From assembly GCA_023379355.1 (NCBI GenBank), contig JAMCUD010000006.1:1-10230 (forward strand): DNA of 10,230 bases, given 5' to 3'. The notes beneath the pieces were generated by a model. The model made no database searches, was not told the origin of the DNA, and was given only the letters and a program-made list of their open reading frames with translations. Below, in pieces: positions 1 through 6,704 of this stretch (positions within the stretch are counted from its first letter, which is position 1; each line of letters opens with the position of its first letter). This stretch comes from Thermoplasmatota archaeon. Lineage in GTDB: Archaea > Thermoplasmatota > Thermoplasmata > Thermoplasmatales > Thermoplasmataceae. Position numbers and translations under genes: made by a program.

Positions 1-417
1 CTCAATCTCCCTGTGCTTGAAGAAACGTATGGGTGTATTGAATTTGGGGATTGTCAGATGATTGTCTTCGATGCTGAAGTGTTGTGGAACTGTGAATGAT
101 CCTTTATTTGCTTTCTTCTTGAACACAGGGTAGTTACCAAGTTTCTTGAAAAACTGATGAAAGGCACTATCAAGATGCATTACAACCTGCTGAATACTTT
201 GTGAATTGATTTCATTAAGCCATGGGTATTCTTTCTTCAGTGCGGGGAGAAGCAATGCCGTCTCCCTGTATGTCATGCCCTTTCCCGTTTCGGTATATCT
301 CCTGTTACGCATATCAAGAATATGATTCCATACAAACCTGCATGATCCAATATGTTTCTCAATGAGGATCTTCTTATCTTCATTGGGGTACACCCTGAAT
401 CTGTAGGCTTTGTACAT
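1..417 (-). CDS. tnpB: IS200/IS605-family TnpB/OrfB protein, N-terminal part (cut by window edge)
   Basis: This reading frame starts at an ATG (complement of 415-417) and stays open for 139 codons to the left edge, so the C-terminal part lies outside the window. The start MYKAYRFRVYPN, followed by CRFVWNHILDMRNRRY and later YPVFKKKANKGSF, is typical of the helix-turn-helix and central region of OrfB/TnpB proteins of IS200/IS605 and IS1341-type elements. Known TnpBs are RNA-guided DNA nucleases with a C-terminal RuvC-like site and zinc finger. None of those catalytic residues are in this window, so activity cannot be judged. No tnpA transposase is visible on the side shown. The guide-type RNA would lie beyond the left edge, downstream of tnpB. 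Family assignment is confident from the N-terminal pattern; whether the gene is intact is unknown. Confidence 0.88.
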   Translation of the reverse strand, partial: MYKAYRFRVYPNEDKKILIEKHIGSCRFVWNHILDMRNRRYTETGKGMTYRETALLLPALKKEYPWLNEINSQSIQQVVMHLDSAFHQFFKKLGNYPVFKKKANKGSFTVPQHFSIEDNHLTIPKFNTPIRFFKHREIE

Positions 418-440
418 GTTGTTTGCGTAATCACATCAAG

Positions 441-450
441 GTTATTACAC
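441..450 (-). promoter_or_regulatory. Possible TATA box for tnpB
   Basis: On the minus strand this reads gtgtaataac, centred about 28 bases before the tnpB ATG. There is no Shine-Dalgarno sequence in between, which fits a leaderless archaeal transcript. The match to an archaeal TATA box is only moderate, so the call rests on spacing. Confidence 0.35.
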
Positions 451-467
451 TACGTGTTCGCTCTCAT

Positions 468-496
468 CCCACCCCTGAAGAGGTGGGTTTTCCCAC
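468..496. repeat. Overlapping hairpins, probable end of the TnpB element
   Basis: CCCACC (468-473) can pair with GGTGGG (482-487) across an 8-base loop. The same right arm, as GTGGG (483-487), can instead pair with CCCAC (492-496) across TTTT. The two stems are mutually exclusive. They lie 50 to 80 bases upstream of the tnpB start, where the left end of an IS200/IS605-type element is expected, and such ends are known to carry imperfect hairpins recognised by TnpA. The exact element boundary cannot be fixed without an empty site or a second copy. Confidence 0.55.
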
Positions 497-523
497 TCAC
501 TATGATAAATAAAACTTGATGTA

Positions 524-533
524 CATTTAAATA
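524..533 (+). promoter_or_regulatory. TATA box of the ABC operon
   Basis: The sequence catttaaata is centred about 25 bases before the ATG at 554. No Shine-Dalgarno sequence precedes that ATG. This spacing puts the predicted transcription start at or next to the start codon, the leaderless arrangement common in archaea. Confidence 0.6.
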
Positions 534-553
534 GGAACTGGAAATGCATAATC

Positions 554-1432
554 ATGGAGCCAGTATTAAAAAAAGTACTCATCGTGATTCTTTCACTGGC
601 AGTGGTGGCTCCCACAGCAATTGTTCTTTACCATTACATGTCAGTTTCGGATCAGGCATCAAACCCGTTTGCGTATATTCCAAGTAATTCAACAATGGTC
701 GCTGGAATAAACTATAATGGCACTGAGATGTATGCTTTCTATGCATCAGGATCCCCCGGGCTTGTGATTGAAAATGCAGAATCACTCTTAACCCTGAACA
801 CCTCTTCAGTAGCAGGTGTTTCAAATTCATCAAACGCATCATCTTTAACTTCCGGTCTTGGGATCAGCCTGTCAACCCGGGATACCGTCCATGGATTCCA
901 GATATACAGGATACGGATAAACGAAACCGGTTTCAACGCAATAAACTCAAAATTTCCATCCACTGTGGCAGGATTTCTAAAGCAAATGGAATCCAATCTT
1001 TCCCTTAGCCTCTATGCCTATAATCCTTACGGCCTTTCGTTCATTGTGGGATCACAGAATTCATTGAATCATTCAATTAACGCCTATACGGGAAATGATA
1101 ATTTTGTTTCACACAGTTCGTATTTAAAAGGTTTATCAAACCTTTCGTTTTACATTTCAGGGGATAACAGTTCCCTTCTCAGGTCCATAACAGGCAATAT
1201 TACCATGAATTCCACAGAGATCTACTTCAATATGGCATCAACTAAACTCTATGAAATGTACAATATTTCCAGCCAGGAAACAAATTTCACCAATTTCAGC
1301 GCAATATGGAACACACCTCTGCAGCTTGAAATAAAATTGGGGATTGGGCTGGGGAATCCAGGCAGCATATTAAAGGTGCTGAATCTCACGGGCCTGAACC
1401 AGAACTATTTGACAGCCTATCTGGATAAATGA
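554..1432 (+). CDS. Membrane-anchored, sequon-rich extracytoplasmic protein of unknown function
   Basis: I do not recognise the family. The 292-residue product begins with two lysines (6-7) and one hydrophobic segment at about residues 8-28, which looks like an uncleaved signal anchor with the rest outside the cell. The remainder is rich in Ser, Asn, Thr and Leu, has no cysteine, and contains 16 N-X-S/T sequons spread along its length, as expected for a heavily N-glycosylated archaeal surface protein. No second clear membrane segment, protease motif or metal site is visible. It is the first gene of an apparent operon with an ABC-2 permease (44-bp gap) and an ABC ATPase. It may therefore be an extracytoplasmic accessory subunit or the protected or exported component; this is inferred from position only. 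The ATG at 554 is supported by the TATA-like box about 25 bases upstream. Confidence 0.85.
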   Translation: MEPVLKKVLIVILSLAVVAPTAIVLYHYMSVSDQASNPFAYIPSNSTMVAGINYNGTEMYAFYASGSPGLVIENAESLLTLNTSSVAGVSNSSNASSLTSGLGISLSTRDTVHGFQIYRIRINETGFNAINSKFPSTVAGFLKQMESNLSLSLYAYNPYGLSFIVGSQNSLNHSINAYTGNDNFVSHSSYLKGLSNLSFYISGDNSSLLRSITGNITMNSTEIYFNMASTKLYEMYNISSQETNFTNFSAIWNTPLQLEIKLGIGLGNPGSILKVLNLTGLNQNYLTAYLDK

Positions 1433-1459
1433 CTGTATCACGGTGATGAAATGATTCTT

Positions 1460-1466
1460 GGAGGGA
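1460..1466 (+). promoter_or_regulatory. Ribosome binding site of the ABC permease
   Basis: The sequence ggaggga lies 10 bases before the ATG at 1477. It supports that start and translation from an internal site on a polycistronic mRNA, in contrast to the SD-less first gene. Confidence 0.6.
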
Positions 1467-1476
1467 GTTCATAATT

Positions 1477-2307
1477 ATGACAAACCGTTTCTCAATAACA
1501 TATGGCTACTATTTCAAAAACTATTACCGTTCAAGAAGCTTCTATCTCATGCTCCTGCTTGATCTCCTTGTGTCCGGGATCATGGTATATCTATCATTCA
1601 GATATCTCAACAAACTCCCGGATTTCATACCACAGATCAAGGGCAAGCCAATCCCAACCAGCCTGAAGGAGGATCTTTTCCTCTACATATGGGCTTTTGT
1701 TCTCTCAGACCTTCCTGTTTTTGCTGCTGTTTTCTTCGGATCACCGGCTATTTCCAGTGAAATAGAGAATCGAACTGCCTTCCAGATATTTCCCCTACCC
1801 ATTGGAAGAAGCGTACTGCTGATGGCTAAATATCTTGCTTCGGTGTCTGCTACCATTGTCATAGCAGCTATTTATGTCGCAGCGGAGGTTGTAGTATATT
1901 ATATTGTCTTCCCAGGGCAGCTTCCGGCCACTTTCCTGGAATCAATAGGCCTTCTTGCAGTGTTCATATTCACCATTTCAGCCTTCACTTTTCTGGTGAG
2001 CAGCATATTCAAAAAGAATCTCTACGCTTACATCACCGTATTTCTGATCTATTTCATAATTTTCTCTGCAATGAACATAGTATTTGATCTCATTTACAGC
2101 TACAACGCTTTCTTCCTTCTTGACAACGCCGCATCAATTGTGGAGAGGGTTTTCATAAATGTAAGTACATCCACATTCGCAGTAAACAACAGTATTTCCG
2201 GGGCCTCATTCTCATCCATCATGGTGTCACTTCTTGTGATGATTCTCTACCTTGTAGTGTCGCTTGTCATAGCTTTGCTTATTTTTGAAAACAAGGAGGT
2301 GAAATAA
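1477..2307 (+). CDS. ABC-2 type transporter permease
   Basis: This 276-residue integral membrane protein has about six hydrophobic spans, near residues 21-42, 67-90, 122-146, 155-177, 184-206 and 247-270. After the second span comes a cytoplasmic segment, SSEIENRTAFQIFPLPIGRS (93-112), matching the usual ABC-2 permease pattern of an acidic Glu-x-Glu stretch followed by a 'Pro-x-x-Arg' turn before the third span. The length and the adjacent ATPase gene fit the membrane half of an ABC exporter of the NatAB/BcrAB type. The substrate cannot be told from sequence. The stop codon directly abuts the ATPase start, so the two are surely co-transcribed and probably translationally coupled. A complete transporter would need a permease dimer. 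Confidence 0.88.
   Translation: MTNRFSITYGYYFKNYYRSRSFYLMLLLDLLVSGIMVYLSFRYLNKLPDFIPQIKGKPIPTSLKEDLFLYIWAFVLSDLPVFAAVFFGSPAISSEIENRTAFQIFPLPIGRSVLLMAKYLASVSATIVIAAIYVAAEVVVYYIVFPGQLPATFLESIGLLAVFIFTISAFTFLVSSIFKKNLYAYITVFLIYFIIFSAMNIVFDLIYSYNAFFLLDNAASIVERVFINVSTSTFAVNNSISGASFSSIMVSLLVMILYLVVSLVIALLIFENKEVK
2294..2302 (+). promoter_or_regulatory. Strong ribosome binding site of the ABC ATPase
   Basis: The sequence aggaggtga, nearly a full complement of the archaeal 16S rRNA 3' end, lies inside the last codons of the permease gene and five bases before the ATG at 2308. It fixes the ATPase start and suggests high translation of this subunit. Confidence 0.75.
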
Positions 2308-3192
2308 ATGCCAAGCCTTGATATAATGGGTGTGACCAAGAATTTCGGTTCTCTGCAGGTATTGAAAGATATAAACCTGATTGTGGACAGGCCACAGTGC
2401 ATTGGGTTACTGGGACCTAACGGTGCAGGCAAAACCACCCTTCTCAAGATCATAACCAATATTCTGAAGCCCACTGAAGGTAAAATACTGGTGAACGGAA
2501 TAAATGTCAATCAGAATCCCACCAAGGCACTGGAGAAGATCGGATCTCTGGTGGAACAGCCGGAATTCTATCCATACCTTACGGGAAGAGACACCATGAA
2601 ATTTGTTGCCAGGATAAAAGGACTGTCAGTATCAGAAGTATCTGAAGAGATAGAAAAACTCAGCGGTATCACAGGCATAACCGGATATCTTGACAGAAAG
2701 ACAGGTGAATATTCCAGAGGAATGAAACAGAGGCTGGGTCTTGCTGTCTCAATGATCGGTGATCCAGAGATAATAATCCTGGACGAACCCACATTTGGCC
2801 TTGATCCAAGGGGAATGAGGGAGATGCGGGATATCCTCACAACCCTCAAGGAAGAAAAGAGAAGGATAATCCTGTTCAGTACACACCTCATATGGGAAGC
2901 AAGAGAAGTCTGCGACAGGGTCATAATAGTTGATAAGGGTGAAATAAAATTCAACGAAGATATCTCAGGCATTAAGGGAAACAAAATGAGGATCAGAGGG
3001 AGCTTCAACCATGTGGTAAATATAAGGGGAGCGAAGGAAATAACCTCAAAGGGGAACGAGATAACTCTGGAGATGAATCCAGGTGCAACGAGAAATTCAA
3101 TCCTCAGGGAATTGATGGAAAGCGGAGTTGAAATAGATTCCGTTGAGGGAATGGACCGGATGGAGGAAGTATACCTGTCCCTTGTCCAGTAA
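2308..3192 (+). CDS. ABC transporter ATP-binding protein
   Basis: This 294-residue protein is a full nucleotide-binding domain plus a C-terminal extension. Visible motifs are Walker A GPNGAGKT (36-43), Q-loop Gln84 in VEQPEFYP, a variant signature YSRGM (135-139) in place of LSGGQ, Walker B IIILDEP (155-161) with catalytic Glu160, D-loop GLDP (164-167) and H-loop His193. All catalytic residues are present. The 'EQPEFYPYLTGR' stretch and the degenerate signature are typical of ATPases paired with ABC-2 permeases (BcrA/NatA-like drug or polymer exporters). Residues from about 225 form a beta-rich tail common in that group. It energises the permease encoded immediately upstream, with no bases between that stop codon and this start. 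Substrate is unknown. Confidence 0.93.
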   Translation: MPSLDIMGVTKNFGSLQVLKDINLIVDRPQCIGLLGPNGAGKTTLLKIITNILKPTEGKILVNGINVNQNPTKALEKIGSLVEQPEFYPYLTGRDTMKFVARIKGLSVSEVSEEIEKLSGITGITGYLDRKTGEYSRGMKQRLGLAVSMIGDPEIIILDEPTFGLDPRGMREMRDILTTLKEEKRRIILFSTHLIWEAREVCDRVIIVDKGEIKFNEDISGIKGNKMRIRGSFNHVVNIRGAKEITSKGNEITLEMNPGATRNSILRELMESGVEIDSVEGMDRMEEVYLSLVQ

Positions 3193-3202
3193 TCCATCTT
3201 CT

Positions 3203-3235
3203 CCGGGTCCTGACATTCCGAGGTACGGATCCCGG
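3203..3235 (+). terminator. Inverted repeat after the ABC operon
   Basis: CCGGGTCC (3203-3210) can pair with GGATCCCGG (3227-3235), giving an eight-pair stem with one bulged T and a 16-base loop, 10 bases after the ATPase stop. There is no good T-tract after it, so it could be a 3'-end stabilising hairpin or processing site instead of a terminator. Confidence 0.4.
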
Positions 3236-3320
3236 CTAAAATCCAGAAAAACCAATTAGGGAGCGAAATACTGTATCTGCTGAATCAAATAGACAAAACA
3301 CTATTCCAGCTTTGTCCGTC

Positions 3321-4787
3321 ATGGAGCATACATTTATGGTCATGTATATGATTGTTCAGAAGATGGCTTCCAATAACGATGACCCACACTACATTCTAAC
3401 TGAACCTGCCAGCTTCAGCAAAAGCCATGGAATTCTTATACTCACACCTCTGAAGGTTATTTTTAAACCGGATCCAGGAAACAGGAACAGGCAGGACAGT
3501 TTCGAAATTAAAGTTGAGGACATCATTAATGTCACAATAGAAGGAAAGATGATGAAGAGACTCTGCCTCATAGTTAAGGGGAGTGCCCCTGAAACTGTTC
3601 TTGTTAAGGTGAGTAACATGGAATCCTGGAAAACTCACATTGAGATAACCAAAAAAATCCTCTCGCACTTCTCACCATCACAGATTCCCCAGCAGACAGG
3701 GAAACAGAAAAAAAAGACTGAAGCCCCCTTGGCAAACCAAAATCTAAATGGTCCTAAACCAAAATCCTCTGCCTCCTGGTATGAAACAAACAGGAAGATT
3801 ATGGAAAATGTGTTGAATGATCTGAAAACTAAGAAATTAACTGCCCCTGAAGATCCTCAGGGTTCATGGCCCTCCGGGCGCGATTATGAGCAGAGTTTTC
3901 AGTCTCTTCAGCACTCCATCTACAAAGATCTCACTGAACTCCAGACAGCAACTGCCATTAAGAATCCTGTCTCAGTCAACTGGTATGTTCATGCTACAGG
4001 AAATTACGGTTCAATATACAAGGTCAGAACATCATCAGGACAGCTACTGGCGCTGAAATGTTTCACCAAAAGAACATCGCATCTCAACATGAGATATCTT
4101 GAGTTATCTTCTTACCTGAAGGGGATAAATTACGCAGCTGATCCACTGATAAAATTTGATTTCTATACCAAAGGCATAATGGCAATGAAAAACCCAACTG
4201 TGTATTATCCAATTCTCACAATGGAGTGGATCGACGGAACCCCTCTCAACACTTTCATAAAGGCAAATCTCAAGGACCCTAAGATAATGAAGAAGCTGGC
4301 AAAAGATTTCATAGATTCCGTGGCACAACTGCACAGTTTTGGCATAGCCCATGGAGATCTCTCCGGGGATAACATAATAATTGACAAAAAAGGAAAGATG
4401 ATATTCGTGGATTATGACGGCATGTATGTTCCACTTATGGAGGGTCAGAAAGCCCCAGAACTTGGTCATTCAGGTTTCCAGCACCCGAACAGGAAGGTTG
4501 ACGATTACGGTTCTAACCTTGACAATTTCTCATCCCTTGTGATTTACCTTTCTCTGCTTGCACTGGCTGAAAAACCTGACATGTGGAAGAAATACAACGG
4601 AGATGATCCAGATTGCCTCATCATGAGAAAGGAGGATTTCAAGGACCCGGATCATTCTGAAGTCATCAAAGCATTATACTCTGGTGGAGGGAGAAAGGTT
4701 AAAAAACTTACGAAGCTGTTAGTTCAGTCCACAGGCAAAGATCCTCTCTGGGATGGGATAGATCCACTGAAACTGATCAGTCTGTGA
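3321..4787 (+). CDS. YegI-like protein kinase with N-terminal PH/GRAM-like domain
   Basis: Counting from the ATG at 3321 (488 residues), residues about 23-118 look like a PH/GRAM-type fold: a beta-rich pattern 'GILILTPLKVIF ... VEDIINVTIEG ... LCLIVKG ... W'. A charged, Gln/Lys/Pro-rich linker follows to about 217, then a protein kinase domain. The kinase has a glycine loop GNYGSIYKV (227-235), ATP-binding Lys246, a catalytic loop HGDLSGDN (344-351) with Asp346 and Asn351, and the metal-binding VDYDG (363-367) in place of DFG. The stretch LGHSGFQHPNR followed by LDNFSSLVIYLSLLAL matches my knowledge of the bacterial YegI family. The HGD form lacks the HRD arginine, so it is a non-RD kinase. 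Neighbours encode PP2C and VWA proteins, completing a writer-eraser-scaffold trio. The start is uncertain: TTG 3312, ATG 3321, ATG 3336 or ATG 3363 are all in frame, and 3363 lies just before the first recognisable domain. No strong SD supports any of them. Confidence 0.87.
   Translation: MEHTFMVMYMIVQKMASNNDDPHYILTEPASFSKSHGILILTPLKVIFKPDPGNRNRQDSFEIKVEDIINVTIEGKMMKRLCLIVKGSAPETVLVKVSNMESWKTHIEITKKILSHFSPSQIPQQTGKQKKKTEAPLANQNLNGPKPKSSASWYETNRKIMENVLNDLKTKKLTAPEDPQGSWPSGRDYEQSFQSLQHSIYKDLTELQTATAIKNPVSVNWYVHATGNYGSIYKVRTSSGQLLALKCFTKRTSHLNMRYLELSSYLKGINYAADPLIKFDFYTKGIMAMKNPTVYYPILTMEWIDGTPLNTFIKANLKDPKIMKKLAKDFIDSVAQLHSFGIAHGDLSGDNIIIDKKGKMIFVDYDGMYVPLMEGQKAPELGHSGFQHPNRKVDDYGSNLDNFSSLVIYLSLLALAEKPDMWKKYNGDDPDCLIMRKEDFKDPDHSEVIKALYSGGGRKVKKLTKLLVQSTGKDPLWDGIDPLKLISL
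3331..3339 (+). promoter_or_regulatory. Possible TATA box for a kinase start at 3363
   Basis: The sequence catttatgg is centred about 28 bases before the in-frame ATG at 3363, matching the spacing of the other leaderless promoters here. If real, it makes 3363 the true start and the upstream ATGs non-coding. The match is weak. Confidence 0.25.
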
Positions 4788-5511
4788 ATTCCAGAATGGA
4801 AACTGTAAAATCATCATTTTTTATCTTTCCCTCGTTTATCAGTTTCGGTACCTTTGAATCCAGGGACTCAAAGTCGTTGAGGAAAAGGTTCATGGCATCC
4901 TCTGTGTCCTCCATGATCCATTTTGCAGCTGCATCGGTGGCAAGAATGACAGTCTGATCTTTTTCAAGGTTTCCCGAAAATTCCAACAGTTCGGGTTCAG
5001 GAACTTTCAAACTCTTTTTCACAGGTGAACCCTGGCCGCTCCATATGAGCTTGGGGTTACTTCCAAATTCTCCAGGAAACTTTATTGGAAAGGAATCTTT
5101 GATTCTGTTTCCATCAAGAATGAACATGCAGGAATCACCAACAGAAATGGACTTAAATTTCAGAATGCCGGTTACCTTCTTTATCTGAAGTGCCAGAAAA
5201 GTGGAGTATGAACCGGATATTGACTTGTTTTTAAGGAACCATGGAAGGGCCTTCCAGTTTATATTCTCGTACCAGTAATCCCTGGAGGTCGACACCATCT
5301 TATTCATTATTCCATCAGTGTCCCCAAAAAGGTCTATTCTGGAATTCACGAAGGTTTCAGTAAGCGCCCTGGCCCATATATCTGAGAATGTTGAACCGCT
5401 TGCACCGTCTGCAATTGCAAATCTGCCCTTCTTGATGTCGAAACTCAGGGAATCTTCATACTCCCTGGAAGGATTCCCCAGTTTGCTGAGGTGAAAATTG
5501 TGTATTTTCAC
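4777..5511 (-). CDS. PP2C-family Ser/Thr protein phosphatase
   Basis: This 244-residue protein keeps the PP2C motif series: YEDS (18-21), ADGASGS (34-40) in place of DGHGG, SGSYST (99-104), VGDSCMF (124-130), ATDAAAKW (191-198) in place of ATDGLWD, and a terminal KNDDFTV (231-237). The metal-coordinating acids Asp20, Asp35, Asp193 and Asp233/234 are present, so it should be an active Mn/Mg-dependent phosphatase. It lacks membrane segments and is short, like E. coli PphC (YegK). It starts with GTG at 5511, eight bases after the VWA stop, with only a weak SD-like agaga, so translation is probably coupled to the VWA gene. Its 3' end overlaps the 3' end of the convergent kinase gene by 11 bases (4777-4787). 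It is expected to reverse the kinase's phosphorylations; the substrates are unknown. Confidence 0.88.
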   Translation of the reverse strand: MKIHNFHLSKLGNPSREYEDSLSFDIKKGRFAIADGASGSTFSDIWARALTETFVNSRIDLFGDTDGIMNKMVSTSRDYWYENINWKALPWFLKNKSISGSYSTFLALQIKKVTGILKFKSISVGDSCMFILDGNRIKDSFPIKFPGEFGSNPKLIWSGQGSPVKKSLKVPEPELLEFSGNLEKDQTVILATDAAAKWIMEDTEDAMNLFLNDFESLDSKVPKLINEGKIKNDDFTVSILEFTD

Positions 5512-5519
5512 AGCTATCT

Positions 5520-6365
5520 CTAATGAAGGTTCTCGGTTGGTGCCCTTGTTCCGATGTCAAGCAATTCCAGCAATTCATCCAGGCCCGCATTGAAAACATA
5601 CCCTCTTGCGCCATTCTTTATTTCCAGTCCTCTCTCAGCTGCAACATCCTGAAAAGGCTCTGGAAGAAGGCTGGACATCATGAATAGTTCTCTGGCAAAC
5701 TTGTCCGTTTTGGGCAGTTGATCCTCGTCAGAGGGAAATATTACTGCATCATCCTGTTTTGATTCTGAAAGATGACAGTTCCAAAGGAGAAGGTTACCGT
5801 CGGAAGTTGACATTGATTTGAGATCCTCTGCCGCAGGAATTGGGTCTCCATCTGTTGCTGCACCATCAGAAATGTTAATCACAACCGGAGGGTACGAATC
5901 AGAGTGTTCATGAAGCCATTCTCTGCACCATTCTTTTGCAAGTTTCAGAGCCTTCACCATTGGTGTGTTGAAATTAGCTACCGGCTCAAACCATACTGGG
6001 AATTCCATTTCAGTCTCAACTTCTTCCCCTTCAGAATCAGTGATTCTCTTGGTGGTTTTCTCTATTCTTATTGGATTCTCGGCCATCTTTGATATTGGAA
6101 CTATTGTTGCATTTGGCAGCAACGATTCAGCTGTATCGGTTTTTGAACCATAACCTATGATTCCTATTTCAAAATAATCCCTTACACCTTCAGTTTTAGT
6201 GCATCTGTAAATTATTTCGTATATCTGCCTGTTTATGGCATCTGTGGCTTCTCTGGCCTTTGATGTCTGCTGTCCAGCAAGCTTGTGGCTCATTGACCTT
6301 GATTGGTCAAGTAAGAACAGAAACAGTCCTGGCTTCCTTCTGCTGATCTCTGCCGAATATGTCAT
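5520..6365 (-). CDS. VWA-domain protein, YegL/TerY-like
   Basis: This 281-residue protein is almost entirely one von Willebrand factor A domain. The metal-ion-dependent adhesion site is complete: DQSRS (20-24, the DxSxS motif), Thr134 in NFNTPM, and Asp167 in NISDGAATDGDP (164-175). A loop rich in Glu and Thr (about 100-125) precedes the Thr motif. The C-terminal RGYVFNAGLDELLELLDIG helix region is a usual end for this group. No signal or membrane span is seen, so it is cytoplasmic. In TerY-P triads the VWA protein sits with a PP2C and a kinase, and is thought to act as a metal-dependent scaffold or phosphorylation target. It is transcribed first in a two-gene unit with the PP2C. The ATG at 6365 has a TATA-like box about 22 bases upstream and no SD. 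Confidence 0.88.
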   Translation of the reverse strand: MTYSAEISRRKPGLFLFLLDQSRSMSHKLAGQQTSKAREATDAINRQIYEIIYRCTKTEGVRDYFEIGIIGYGSKTDTAESLLPNATIVPISKMAENPIRIEKTTKRITDSEGEEVETEMEFPVWFEPVANFNTPMVKALKLAKEWCREWLHEHSDSYPPVVINISDGAATDGDPIPAAEDLKSMSTSDGNLLLWNCHLSESKQDDAVIFPSDEDQLPKTDKFARELFMMSSLLPEPFQDVAAERGLEIKNGARGYVFNAGLDELLELLDIGTRAPTENLH

Positions 6366-6382
6366 ACATTGTAATACATTTC

Positions 6383-6391
6383 CATTTATAG
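6383..6391 (-). promoter_or_regulatory. TATA box of the VWA-PP2C unit
   Basis: On the minus strand this reads ctataaatg, centred about 22 bases before the VWA start codon at 6365. No SD intervenes. Together these predict a leaderless or near-leaderless transcript. Confidence 0.55.
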
Positions 6392-6676
6392 AATGTTTTG
6401 CATTTGCGTTGGTTTTGATAAATTCCCTGTAAAATGGCGGGTGGGAATGGAATCCTAGAATTTTAAAAGAATCTCAACTCCCTGATATTAAACATTCATG
6501 ATAAATAATTGGATCTGGCATAACTGAATTCAGAAAAACTCATAATAACAGAATCGGATGTTCATTCAAGTCCAAGTAATAATTATTGTCATGAACCACT
6601 TACAAACAGCCTTCCAAAAACAATGATATTCAGAATAACGATTCATTTGAAGGTGTTGAATAACCCTTAGTTAACG

Positions 6677-6684
6677 TTTAATAT
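6677..6684 (+). promoter_or_regulatory. TATA box of the MFS gene
   Basis: The sequence tttaatat is centred about 24.5 bases before the GTG at 6705. It supports both the GTG start and a leaderless transcript. Confidence 0.55.
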
Positions 6685-6704
6685 GTACAAATGATCAGGT
6701 TCTC

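Larger units (their letters stand above)
6366..6704. other. Divergent intergenic region between VWA and MFS genes
   Basis: No convincing gene is present in these 339 bases. The left end holds the leftward VWA promoter (about 6387) and the right end the rightward MFS promoter (about 6680). Between them is A/T-rich sequence with a perfect 10-base palindrome AATAATTATT at 6578-6587, which could be an operator but may be chance in such composition. I see no tRNA, CRISPR repeat or long inverted repeat. Confidence 0.5.

Noticed and set aside
418..553. Search for tRNA, riboswitch or CRISPR repeats in this and the other intergenic gaps
   Set aside because: No cloverleaf, repeated spacer pattern or known riboswitch core was visible; only the hairpins at 468-496 and the promoters stood out.
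1437..1447. Palindrome ATCAC-G-GTGAT between the first two ABC-operon genes
   Set aside because: The arms are only five bases with a one-base centre, too tight for an RNA hairpin; a protein site is possible but unsupported.
2568..3197. A 209-codon open frame on the minus strand
   Set aside because: It lies entirely opposite the ABC ATPase, whose motifs are complete; the translation shows no recognisable domain and has no promoter or SD.
4104..4469. A 121-codon open frame on the minus strand
   Set aside because: It is antisense to the kinase catalytic core and its translation is rich in His, Trp and Cys in no known pattern.
5904..6432. Three short plus-strand open frames (62-65 codons) opposite the VWA gene
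   Set aside because: They mirror the VWA coding sequence, which has an intact MIDAS, and show no start signals or domains.
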